From Methanospirillum hungatei JF-1 (lineage in GTDB: Archaea; Halobacteriota; Methanomicrobia; Methanomicrobiales; Methanospirillaceae), in the NCBI RefSeq assembly GCF_000013445.1, contig NC_007796.1:1896936-1960935 (forward strand): DNA of 64,000 bases, in the 5' to 3' direction. The position numbers were made by a program, and so were the translations under genes. The notes under the pieces are model-generated. The model did no database searches. It was not told where the DNA came from and saw nothing but the letters and a program-made list of their open reading frames with translations. Positions 42,234-50,887 of this stretch are shown here, piece after piece (positions within the stretch are counted from its first letter, which is position 1; each line of letters starts with the position of its first letter).

Positions 42234-44123
42234 TTACTCCTCCAGCGTGGAGGTATCACCAAGATCCATGTTCATCTCCTTTGCTTTGAGGATTCTTCGC
42301 ATAATTTTCCCGCTTCTTGTGCGGGGGAGAGAATCGACAAATTCTATCGAGGCTGGCATGGCAATCGGCCCGATACTCATCCTCACATGATAGGTCAGTT
42401 CAGACACAAGCTTCTGACTTGGCTCATACCCCTTGACCAGAATGACAAATGCCTTTACCGCCTGGCCCTTGATCTCATCCGGAACACCGATAACCGCCGC
42501 TTCTGCTACTGCCTCATGCTCTACCAGAGCTGATTCGACCTCTGCGGTCCCAAGATTATGACCAGCTACGATGATGATATCATCAGACCTGCCCAGGATC
42601 ATGATGTACCCGTCATTATCCTTGACAGCCAGGTCTCCTGCGGTGTAATAATTTCGTATCTGATTCCAGTACTTGCGATACCGTTCGTCATTCCGGTATA
42701 CGGTCCTCATCATAGACGGCCAGGGTTTTTTAATGACCAGAAGACCACCCTGCCCTGGTGGCATACTGTTCCCGTCTTTGTCCACGACATCAACCTCAAT
42801 CCCCGGAACCGGAAGCCCGGCAAACCCTGGTTTCATCGGTTCACCAAGGGGGGTTGTGATCATGTGCATTCCGGTCTCGGTCTGCCACCAGGTATCAAGG
42901 ACTGGTATCCGGTTCTTTCCAATGACACGGTAATACCACTCAAATGCCTCCGGGTTGAGGGGCTCACCCACTGATCCGATGATCCGGAGCGAGTCAAGGT
43001 TGTACTTATTCGGCCATTCCTCCCCGACCCGCATAAACATCCGGATTGCTGTTGGTGCCGTGTAAAATATCGTAACGCCAAGCTCTTCGATGATACTCCA
43101 CCAGATGCCAGGATCAGGCCAGTCAGGAGTCGTTTCGGTAATGACCACCGTAGCCCCGGCAGAGAGAGGGCCATAAACGATGTAACTGTGTCCGGTAATC
43201 CAGCCGGTATCTGCCGTGCACCACAGGACGTCATTCTCCTTCAGGTCGAAGATATACCGGGCGGTATAATGAACTCCGGTCGCATACCCGCCACAGGTAT
43301 GGACAATCCCTTTCGGCATCCCGGTTGTCCCGCTGGTATAGAGGATAAAGAGTGGATCTTCTGCATCCATCTCTTCAGGTGGGCAGTCAGTCTCCACACC
43401 ATCAAGAAGGCTATAAAAATCCTCCTCCATCTCAGAGTACAACTCTACCGAACATTTCTCCCGACAGAGGACGATGACCTTCTCAACACTTGGTGTGTTC
43501 CGGATGGCATCATCAACGATGCTCCGAAGGGAGATGACCTTACCCCGGCGTTTCCCGACATCTGCCGTGATAACCACTTTTGCCTCTGCATCACGAATAC
43601 GGGCATGGAGTGCTTCGGCTCCGAACCCGGCATATACAATAGAATGAACCGCACCAATCCGGGCACAGGCTAATAGTGCGATGATATGCTCAGGGACCAG
43701 CGGCATGTAAAAACAGATACGATCTCCTTTCTTCACACCAAGCCTTTTCAGAGCATTTGCAAACCGCATGACATCACGGTGCAACTGCCGGTAGGTGTAC
43801 ACCCGCTCTTCGCCATCCTCACCCCGCCAGATGAGGGCCAGTTTATTTCTTCTCCCGGCCTTAATGTGCCGGTCAAGACAACTGGTAGTGATATTCAGGG
43901 TCCCGCCAGAAAACCATCGGGCATAGGGATAATCCCACTCCAGGACCTTGTCCCAGGGTTTCATCCATTCAATCTCCCTTGCCATCCGGTCCCAGAAACC
44001 TTCCGGATTTTTCAAAAACTCCTGATAGGCATTATGATAATCGCCCAGGTGTGACTGGGCCTTGTACTCCGGATCAGGGAGATATGATTTCGTATGTAAA
44101 ATGACCTCAAAATCTTCGGACAT
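42234..44123 (-). CDS. acs: acetyl-CoA synthetase (AMP-forming)
   Basis: The 629-residue enzyme makes acetyl-CoA from acetate, ATP and CoA. It has the ATP-binding P-loop YTSGTTGMPKG at 262-272, WWQTETG with the Trp that sets the acetate pocket, AGDLAVKDNDGY, GRSDDIIIVAGHNLG, and a C-terminal PRTRSGKIMRR. The lysine of that last motif is the adenylation and usual acetylation site. Length is normal for the short family members. In a hydrogenotrophic methanogen it serves acetate assimilation. It lies upstream of the OFA carrier with a divergent promoter region. Confidence 0.95.
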   Translation of the reverse strand: MSEDFEVILHTKSYLPDPEYKAQSHLGDYHNAYQEFLKNPEGFWDRMAREIEWMKPWDKVLEWDYPYARWFSGGTLNITTSCLDRHIKAGRRNKLALIWRGEDGEERVYTYRQLHRDVMRFANALKRLGVKKGDRICFYMPLVPEHIIALLACARIGAVHSIVYAGFGAEALHARIRDAEAKVVITADVGKRRGKVISLRSIVDDAIRNTPSVEKVIVLCREKCSVELYSEMEEDFYSLLDGVETDCPPEEMDAEDPLFILYTSGTTGMPKGIVHTCGGYATGVHYTARYIFDLKENDVLWCTADTGWITGHSYIVYGPLSAGATVVITETTPDWPDPGIWWSIIEELGVTIFYTAPTAIRMFMRVGEEWPNKYNLDSLRIIGSVGEPLNPEAFEWYYRVIGKNRIPVLDTWWQTETGMHMITTPLGEPMKPGFAGLPVPGIEVDVVDKDGNSMPPGQGGLLVIKKPWPSMMRTVYRNDERYRKYWNQIRNYYTAGDLAVKDNDGYIMILGRSDDIIIVAGHNLGTAEVESALVEHEAVAEAAVIGVPDEIKGQAVKAFVILVKGYEPSQKLVSELTYHVRMSIGPIAMPASIEFVDSLPRTRSGKIMRRILKAKEMNMDLGDTSTLEE

Positions 44124-44459
44124 TATCCTACTCCACGTAGTATGAAACCTGATTGTTCGTCGTTCATTCCAGGGTACCTCTTAATCGTGCCGGTACATGT
44201 TCTCGAGAGTATGCTAAGCATCTGAAAATAGAAGGTTTGCGAATGAATTAATTTTTTGCATTGGTAGTACAGATACGTTGTACATTAGAATATGAAAAAT
44301 CAGGCTTTATTTTAATTAATTGAGATAAATATGTAATAATATTATCATGATAAGAAGGAATTGAGAGTGCTTCCTCCTGAACAGATTTATCAGGGAGTAA
44401 ACCGGATGATTATGTACGACATTTTCATCCCAGATACCGGGGCAGACAGGAGAAGAAAG
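44124..44459. other. divergent promoter region between acs and the HTH-PAS gene
   Basis: AT-rich DNA that must hold both promoters. TATA-like stretches are visible at about 44251-44256 and 44310-44345. An in-frame upstream extension of the HTH-PAS gene to a TTG at 44361 is open but has no proper ribosome site. No other gene is seen. Confidence 0.45.
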
Positions 44460-45845
44460 ATGATTGGAGATTACGAGGAGATCCAAACTATAAAAGAATT
44501 ATTGCATGGTTCTCCACAAGGGCTGTCAATAACCGATATTTCAAAACAGTTACATCTGCACCGGACCACTGCAGCAAAATATCTGGATATGCTTCAGATG
44601 AAAGGAGATGTCGATCTCCGGATCATGGGAACCTCAAAGGTATACCACCCATCCAGGCGGGTGCCTGCTTCAGTGCTTCGCAGTTTTTATGACGGCCCGT
44701 TCATCCTTTTCACAACCAGACTCACCGTCAAGGATTTCTCATCAGACCTTGCAGCATATGGAATTGAAGGGGATATCACCGGAGTGGAGCTCACCGACAA
44801 GGAATTATCTCCCTTGTATGATGAAGCGATGACTGAATTATGCAAGCGGGCGGTCCTTGGATCTTTTGCAGAGATAGATATCACAACTCCTGATAAGAAA
44901 GACCAGAAAAATCTCCATATCCGGATCATCCCGGTGGTTTTTGATGACGGACGGGCTGGCTGTGCTTTCCTGATTCAGGATGTCACCGATCTTGCCCAAG
45001 CTCGAAAGGAGGTTGAGATCTGTGAGAAGGAATTGAAGATTGTTTCTGAAGATCTGAACGAATTTGTCTTCAGCTGTACTCCTGAGGGAATTCTCAAAAG
45101 GGTGAATCATCCCTTCTGTGTCAGGATGGATAGAAAGCCGGAAGAACTTCTTGGATTCCCCTATGAACCGGTTATATCTCACGAGGATCTTGAGCGGCTC
45201 TCAAAGATGAAACAGGAGATTACACCAACCAATCCGTCCCAGACCATCTCATTTAAGGCAATACAACCGGATGGGATGATGGCCTTTGAAGAATGGACCT
45301 ACCGTGGCATTTTCACGCAGGATGGAAAGCTCTCCGGATATCTTGCCGTGGGCCATGATATCTCACGGGAAAAACACCTCGAAGAACAACTCAATACATT
45401 CCATGCCAGTTTTGAGGCCCTGGTAAAACAACGAACCAAGGAGATGCGGCAGGCAAACCAGGATCTGATGAAGGAGATAGCACGAAGAGAACGGATAGAA
45501 CGTGAACTACTCATCATCGAGGCTGCATTTAACCATGCTTCCGATTCAATACTTCTCTTTGAACGATCCGGGAGACTCTGGAGGGCCAATGAGACCAGTT
45601 GCAGACTGCTTGGATATTCAAAGGACGAGATAGCAGCAATATCGGTCTTTGATATCAACCAGGAGATTACTCCGGAGATCTGGGAAGAGATGTGGGAGCA
45701 GGCAGAGCAGGAACCGGGGATATCGCGGGTGACTTCAACCCATGTCCGGAGGGATGGGACTATCATTCCGGTTGAGGTCTCCCGGACATTTTTCACCGCC
45801 GGCCCGATGACGCTGTTTTGTTCTATTGCAAGAGAGATCAGGTGA
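44460..45845 (+). CDS. HTH-PAS signalling protein
   Basis: The 461-residue protein opens with a winged-helix domain (EIQTIKELLHGSPQGLSITDI, HLHRTTAAKYLDML). A ligand- or redox-sensing region and PAS domains follow (NEFVFSCTPEGILKRVNHPF; later NHASDSILLFERSGRLWRANE), separated by a helical linker (HASFEALVKQRTKEMRQANQ). No histidine kinase catalytic domain is present. It could act as a one-component transcription regulator or dock on the kinase encoded next. ATG 44460 has GGAG seven bases upstream. It lies upstream of two response-regulator genes on the same strand. Confidence 0.8.
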   Translation: MIGDYEEIQTIKELLHGSPQGLSITDISKQLHLHRTTAAKYLDMLQMKGDVDLRIMGTSKVYHPSRRVPASVLRSFYDGPFILFTTRLTVKDFSSDLAAYGIEGDITGVELTDKELSPLYDEAMTELCKRAVLGSFAEIDITTPDKKDQKNLHIRIIPVVFDDGRAGCAFLIQDVTDLAQARKEVEICEKELKIVSEDLNEFVFSCTPEGILKRVNHPFCVRMDRKPEELLGFPYEPVISHEDLERLSKMKQEITPTNPSQTISFKAIQPDGMMAFEEWTYRGIFTQDGKLSGYLAVGHDISREKHLEEQLNTFHASFEALVKQRTKEMRQANQDLMKEIARRERIERELLIIEAAFNHASDSILLFERSGRLWRANETSCRLLGYSKDEIAAISVFDINQEITPEIWEEMWEQAEQEPGISRVTSTHVRRDGTIIPVEVSRTFFTAGPMTLFCSIAREIR

Positions 45846-45905
45846 TGGGTCCCTCCACCGATCAATATCGTTAACTGACTGCATAGCTCATTCTGAAGTA
45901 GCCAG

Positions 45906-48200
45906 ATGATACGCATTCTCCTGGTTGACGATGAACCAGATCTCCTTGATCTCGAACGGCGCATTCTCGAGCAGAAATATGGTTTTTATACCATAACTGC
46001 CGAATCAGGAAAAGAAGCCCTGGAGATATTTCAGAGTCAGCAGGTGGACGCGATCATATCTGATTATTCCATGCCACAGATGGATGGGATCACCCTTCTT
46101 CGAAAGATTCGGGAGATTGATACTGCAATTCCCTTTATCCTCTTTACTATCAGGGAGAAGGAGGATATCGCAATCGAAGCGATGAACAGCGGAGCGAACT
46201 TTTATGTGCAGAAAGAGAACCTCCCCCAGGTTGTCTTTGCCGAACTGGCCCATGATGTCACAAAAGCCGTTGAACTCTTCAGAGCAGAGAAAAATCTGAA
46301 GATACAGCGTGATCTAGCTCTTGCCAATGCGAATGCCAAAAGCCTTGAAGAGACGCTTCTTATCTGCACCCGTGCCATCCTCGATGTCTCCGGGATGGAG
46401 GGTGTTGCAATCTATCTCTTTGAAGAGAAAAATCTGAACGTTGCAATCATCAGCGGTTCTTCTGAACACTATTCCAGTAAACGGGTCCAGTCAGAGGTAC
46501 AGCAGATGCTTCATTCGGTCATTCAGCAGAAGACTCCGATCTTCCGTGATGAAGAGGATATTCGGGCAGTCACTCCCATCCTGTTTGAGAGTGAGGGTAT
46601 CCGCTCTGATGGAATATTCGGAATGAGTCATCATGGGAAGACCATTGGCGGTGTGCATATCTTCACATCATCTCCGCTTAAGACCTATGGCCTCTCTCTT
46701 CAGCGATTTATCACCGATATCGTCGTGCAGGTATCCGGGTATATATCGGACCGGCTCGCAGAAGAGGCACTTCGGACCAGTGAGAACCGGATGAAGGCCA
46801 TGATCCGGAATCTTCCCGGTATGGTGTATCAGGGGCATATTGATGAAGAACGGACCATGGAGTTTGTCAGCGAGGCTGTCTTTAATCTGACCGGGTACTA
46901 CCCCAGGGATATTATGCATAACGCCGTTCGCTCATGGGGCTCCTTTATCAATCCTCAGGACCGGGTCAGGATCCTTGAGGTCATCACCCGGGCGGTCCAG
47001 AAGAATGTGCGATTCAGACTCACATACCGGATTACGACTAGGGATAACAAGTACCGGTGGGTATCTGAGCAGGGGACCGGTATCGTAGATGCTGATGGAA
47101 ACCTTGCGGGAATAGAAGGGATCATTATGGACATCACCAGACAGAAAGCTCTTGATGACCAGGTCCGGATGTTCCATACCAGGCTGAAAACACTTTTTAT
47201 GCTGATGGCTGCAGGATGTCTTATCTTTAAAAGTGACGGGACCATCAGGAATACCATACTTGTTGATCTGAATAGTGCTGCAGAAAAGACTGAGCAAAAA
47301 AAGAAGACTGAATTGATAGGTATCACATTTCAGGGATTATTTAAAAAGGCTGATCCTGAATTGCTGGAAGCTATCACCGGGATGCTTGAGGATAAGAAAT
47401 CCCGTACTCTGCAGAAATGTGCTATCACCTACCCGTACGGGAAGCGGTATTTTGATATCTTTCTCAGCAGTTCTCCGGTGGGTTATGAACGAACTGACCT
47501 TGAAATATTTCTAATCTATAATGATGTAACAAACCGGGTACTGACCGAGCAGCAGATCATCACATCTCTCCATGAAAAGGAACTTCTGCTCAAGGAAGTG
47601 CACCACCGGGTAAAAAATAACCTGCAGATAATCTCCGGGATTTTAAAACTCCAGTCTATGAGAATCCAGGATCCCCGGGCAGCGGAGATCATCCAGGAGT
47701 GTCGGAACCAGGTCTATACCATGGCATCCATACATGAGCTCTTATATAACTCAAAAGATATTGGTAAGATACAGGTAGAAGAATATATAAGCAGACTGGT
47801 TGATCATTTTAAACAGGAATATGAGGGGATATCTGCACGGCTGAACCTTCGTGTCTCGGTTGATGCCGATATTGTGCTGGACATTGAGCGGTGTATACCA
47901 TGCGGATTGATTCTGAATGAACTTATCATGAATGCAGTGAAATATGCATTTCAACCGGATGGGGAAGGGGAGATCAGAATTTCATTTACCCAGGATGCAT
48001 CCTCGTATCGCTTACAGGTATCAGATGATGGACAGGGCCTTCCAAAGGATTTCGATGCCAGAAAAAGCCAGTCCCTTGGCATGGAACTGACCTCCCAGCT
48101 GACCCACCAGTTACGGGGAAAACTCGAGATTAGCAGTGAGAAAGGGGCGACATTCACGATAACATTTCCAAAGACGGAGGAAGGCAGGATAAAAACATGA
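45906..48200 (+). CDS. hybrid histidine kinase: receiver, GAF, PAS, HisKA_2, HATPase
   Basis: The 764-residue protein carries, in order, an N-terminal receiver (phosphoacceptor Asp 53 in IISDYSMP), a GAF-like region about 150-290, PAS repeats about 300-540, and a HisKA_2 dimerisation domain. The phospho-accepting His is in KEVHHRVKNN (566-567). The HATPase has N box NELIMNAVKYAF near 671 and G box DDGQG near 707. A receiver in front of sensor domains makes it a relay rather than a classical kinase. It overlaps the next gene by four bases, so its probable partner is the following receiver. Confidence 0.9.
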   Translation: MIRILLVDDEPDLLDLERRILEQKYGFYTITAESGKEALEIFQSQQVDAIISDYSMPQMDGITLLRKIREIDTAIPFILFTIREKEDIAIEAMNSGANFYVQKENLPQVVFAELAHDVTKAVELFRAEKNLKIQRDLALANANAKSLEETLLICTRAILDVSGMEGVAIYLFEEKNLNVAIISGSSEHYSSKRVQSEVQQMLHSVIQQKTPIFRDEEDIRAVTPILFESEGIRSDGIFGMSHHGKTIGGVHIFTSSPLKTYGLSLQRFITDIVVQVSGYISDRLAEEALRTSENRMKAMIRNLPGMVYQGHIDEERTMEFVSEAVFNLTGYYPRDIMHNAVRSWGSFINPQDRVRILEVITRAVQKNVRFRLTYRITTRDNKYRWVSEQGTGIVDADGNLAGIEGIIMDITRQKALDDQVRMFHTRLKTLFMLMAAGCLIFKSDGTIRNTILVDLNSAAEKTEQKKKTELIGITFQGLFKKADPELLEAITGMLEDKKSRTLQKCAITYPYGKRYFDIFLSSSPVGYERTDLEIFLIYNDVTNRVLTEQQIITSLHEKELLLKEVHHRVKNNLQIISGILKLQSMRIQDPRAAEIIQECRNQVYTMASIHELLYNSKDIGKIQVEEYISRLVDHFKQEYEGISARLNLRVSVDADIVLDIERCIPCGLILNELIMNAVKYAFQPDGEGEIRISFTQDASSYRLQVSDDGQGLPKDFDARKSQSLGMELTSQLTHQLRGKLEISSEKGATFTITFPKTEEGRIKT

Positions 48201-49255
48201 GTCAGCGGCGTATCCTGATCGTTGAAGATGAGGCAGTAACTTCAGTGATGCTGGAGAAAACCCTGAAAGAACTGGGGTATGAAGTGGTAGGCAGTGCCTT
48301 TGACGGCAGGGAAGCTATCGAGATCGCACGGGAAAAACGTCCGGATCTGATCCTCATGGATATCCGTATCCAGGGAGACATGGACGGTATTGAGACTGCT
48401 AAACAGATTTACCAGCAATTTAATATTCCGAGTATATACCTGACCGCCCATTCTGATGAAGATACTATTAAAAGAGCGGTTGAGTCCGGACCGTTCGGAT
48501 ATCTGATAAAGCCATTCAAAGAGCGGGAACTCTACAGCAATATTGAGATGGTTGCGCACAAGCATAAACTCTATCGGACGACCACTGCCAGAAATGAGCC
48601 TGAAGAGCCAACACAGGTTCCGGAGAGGAGGGTGGAAGAGAGAACGCCTCCAGCATCAGCTTCAGCAGCTGCACCCCAGCGACCACCTGATTTACGGCTG
48701 GGCATCCTTGCCGTCCAGGCAATTCCCCATCCGATCATCCTGCTGAACACGAATGGGACTATTGCCTTTACCAATACGGCATTCAGGAATTTTTTCCGGA
48801 TGGTATCGGGAAGTTATGATTCGACTGCATCAAGTATAGAGGACCTGCCTGACCTCTGTAAAAAGATCTGGATATCTGGAAAGGACCGGTTCAAAGAGGG
48901 GAAGGGATTTTCAATCACCGGACCGGTTCAGGTGAAAGGGACACCACGCCGGTACCGCGTCGATATGCTTCCGATTGTTGAAAAAGGAGTACTTCATTTT
49001 ATCGTTGCTATCATCCTCCCAGGTGAGAACAGCACCGGGACCGGGCCTGGTCTTTCAGACTCCTCAGGAAACCTCCTCGAAGAGGTGATTGATACCATGA
49101 AAGAGATCAGATTTCTTGCCTCATCTGAGGAGACCTACCGGCTTCATCAGATCGTGGCACGGGCAGATAATGTGTTGAAAAACCTGGGCGAGATAAAACA
49201 GATCTCGTATCCAGGACAGACCGAGAAGAAAAGTGGTCAGATACTGACCGGATAA
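48197..49255 (+). CDS. response regulator with PAS-like output region
   Basis: The 352-residue protein has an N-terminal receiver with the DED start (IVEDEAV), phosphoacceptor Asp 55 in LILMDIRIQG, and Lys in YLIKPFKE. A Pro/Ala/Glu-rich linker (about 130-160) follows, then a PAS-like domain (AIPHPIILLNTNGTIAFTNTAF). No DNA-binding or catalytic output domain is seen. It is translationally coupled (ATGA) to the histidine kinase and is its likely target. Its end overlaps a convergent gene by 19 bases. Confidence 0.85.
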   Translation: MSQRRILIVEDEAVTSVMLEKTLKELGYEVVGSAFDGREAIEIAREKRPDLILMDIRIQGDMDGIETAKQIYQQFNIPSIYLTAHSDEDTIKRAVESGPFGYLIKPFKERELYSNIEMVAHKHKLYRTTTARNEPEEPTQVPERRVEERTPPASASAAAPQRPPDLRLGILAVQAIPHPIILLNTNGTIAFTNTAFRNFFRMVSGSYDSTASSIEDLPDLCKKIWISGKDRFKEGKGFSITGPVQVKGTPRRYRVDMLPIVEKGVLHFIVAIILPGENSTGTGPGLSDSSGNLLEEVIDTMKEIRFLASSEETYRLHQIVARADNVLKNLGEIKQISYPGQTEKKSGQILTG

Positions 49256-49815
49256 TCATTGAGGATCTTGGCCGGCAGTCTCATCCTGATATGCCATGAG
49301 GACTGGGGATAATGCTCCTCAAGAATAAGAAGTGAACACCGGTCCAGATTACCAAAGTGTTCACGGTCGAACTTTGTCTCAGCAGCCTTGTAAAAGGTCA
49401 TGATTTTTTTGACCGCGTCGGTCACATCCTCACCGACGATGATCTTACCAAGTTTATCTCCTATTTCAAAGGGAATTGCGATCTCATACTCCTCCAACCA
49501 GAGAATGCTCTTGTCAACCTCAAAGAACTCTTTTCCGATTATAATGTAATGGAACTCGATATCAAGTTCAGGTTCATGCGGACCGGTTCGTGCCAGCATA
49601 TTATATAAAAAATCCAGAAGAACCCGTTTATTCGAGATGAGATCTGATGAGATGGCTTCTTTTGAGAGACGGCGGGCCATGTCAGGAATGATCTGTTCCC
49701 GGTCGATCATCATGAGAAACTGCTCCTGTGACCTGATAGTATTGGCCATAACCTTCAGTGTCAGGAACTGTTCCCGAAGTGTTGACCCGGCGGTTCGGCC
49801 TATGTTGACTGCCAT
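49237..49815 (-). CDS. hypothetical protein
   Basis: I do not recognise this 192-residue protein. It is soluble, largely helical at the N-terminus (TLREQFLTLKVMANTIRS, RLSKEAISSDLI), and has an alpha/beta C-terminal half rich in acidic residues (FEIGDKLGKIIVGEDVTDAVKK). It converges on the response regulator gene and shares its last 19 bases. No partner or motif points to a function. Confidence 0.6.
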   Translation of the reverse strand: MAVNIGRTAGSTLREQFLTLKVMANTIRSQEQFLMMIDREQIIPDMARRLSKEAISSDLISNKRVLLDFLYNMLARTGPHEPELDIEFHYIIIGKEFFEVDKSILWLEEYEIAIPFEIGDKLGKIIVGEDVTDAVKKIMTFYKAAETKFDREHFGNLDRCSLLILEEHYPQSSWHIRMRLPAKILNDYPVSI

Positions 49816-50002
49816 ACTGCAGAGATATTTCTTCCTTCATAAAAGATATTAGCATCGGATCATAAAATATGGAATATAATTTAGAGTTAGATATATAGCA
49901 ACATAGAGTTTAATATTTAAAGCAATGCACGAAATCGAAAACATTGAACCTGAAATAGAGACCATCTGAAAAACGGATTTATTAGAAAGAAGGTACCAGA
50001 GC

Positions 50003-50374
50003 TCAGGACATATCCATCTCATCAAGGAATGGAAGGAGTCCGATAACCCGTGGTTTATCTCCGGCCTGTTCAATCCTTACAATGGTCACTCCCAAGGGGA
50101 TTGAGCTGAGAGCATCATTGAATGAAGGATTCATCTCCCGTTGAATCTCAAGGAAAAGCGGGAGCGGAATAAATGGGCGTTCATGTTCCTCAAATTTCCC
50201 ATACTCTCTTAAATCCTTCTCATAGGTTGAGTTATATGCCAGGTCTTTCTCAAAATAAACAATTATTTCACACGGTTCCCGGACTGATATCTGCTCCAAG
50301 GCCCTGATATCTGCTACCATACCAGTACTCAGGCTGGATAGGACAACAGGGAACGCGGGTATTTTGTCTTTCAT
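50003..50374 (-). CDS. hypothetical protein downstream of acylphosphatase-coiled-coil gene
   Basis: I do not recognise this 123-residue soluble protein. It has an alpha/beta look (FPVVLSSLSTG, EPCEIIVYFEKDLAYN, SSIPLGVTIVRIEQAG). No catalytic motif stands out. Its ATG shares a base with the TAA of the acylphosphatase-coiled-coil gene (TAATG), so the two proteins are made together and may interact. Confidence 0.6.
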   Translation of the reverse strand: MKDKIPAFPVVLSSLSTGMVADIRALEQISVREPCEIIVYFEKDLAYNSTYEKDLREYGKFEEHERPFIPLPLFLEIQREMNPSFNDALSSIPLGVTIVRIEQAGDKPRVIGLLPFLDEMDMS

Positions 50375-50850
50375 TATCCGACTCCCTGGGTATGAATCGC
50401 TTCTATTACCCGTTCCAGAACTTCACGACGTTTTTTGGACTCTTTTTTCATATCACGGAGAGCTGAGACCATCTCTTCCTGCATCTTCAGACTCCGTTTC
50501 TGGAGCTTAATCATCTCTTTCAGATACTCAAGCCCCAGTTCTGACCGGTGAAACATCTCTTTTTGAAAGTCACCAAAATGGGGTTCAAAGTGATCGAATG
50601 TTCCTTCACTGGCTGACTCCGTGACGCTGAGAGAATCAATCCGGATGAGGGGCTCATCCTCTGCTTTAAGATCCTCACAAAAGCGGGCTAGACCTTCTTC
50701 TTCACCCTCAGCAACAATCCTGACCGAGCCATCGGAGAGGTTCTCAGCATACCCGAAAACCCCGTGCCGGTTCGCAATCAGTCTGGCAAATCCTCTGAAA
50801 CCAACCCGTTGTACCCGGCCGGTTACCAGAATAGTATATCGTCTCTGCAT
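50374..50850 (-). CDS. acylphosphatase domain fused to a short coiled coil
   Basis: The 158-residue protein has an N-terminal acylphosphatase domain with Arg 19 (VQRVGFR) and Asn 37 (AENLSDG) at the canonical 18-residue spacing. A helical C-terminus about 60 residues long (LGLEYLKEMIKLQKRSLKMQ, then MKKESKKRREVLERV) has coiled-coil character. It shares the architecture, but not the perfect heptads, of the protein at 21273-22028. It follows pheT by 37 bases and is coupled to the next gene, so it may be transcribed with pheS-pheT. Confidence 0.85.
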   Translation of the reverse strand: MQRRYTILVTGRVQRVGFRGFARLIANRHGVFGYAENLSDGSVRIVAEGEEEGLARFCEDLKAEDEPLIRIDSLSVTESASEGTFDHFEPHFGDFQKEMFHRSELGLEYLKEMIKLQKRSLKMQEEMVSALRDMKKESKKRREVLERVIEAIHTQGVG

Positions 50851-50887
50851 AGGCTGTGATTGTCCTATGCTGAGACGGGAAACGGGT

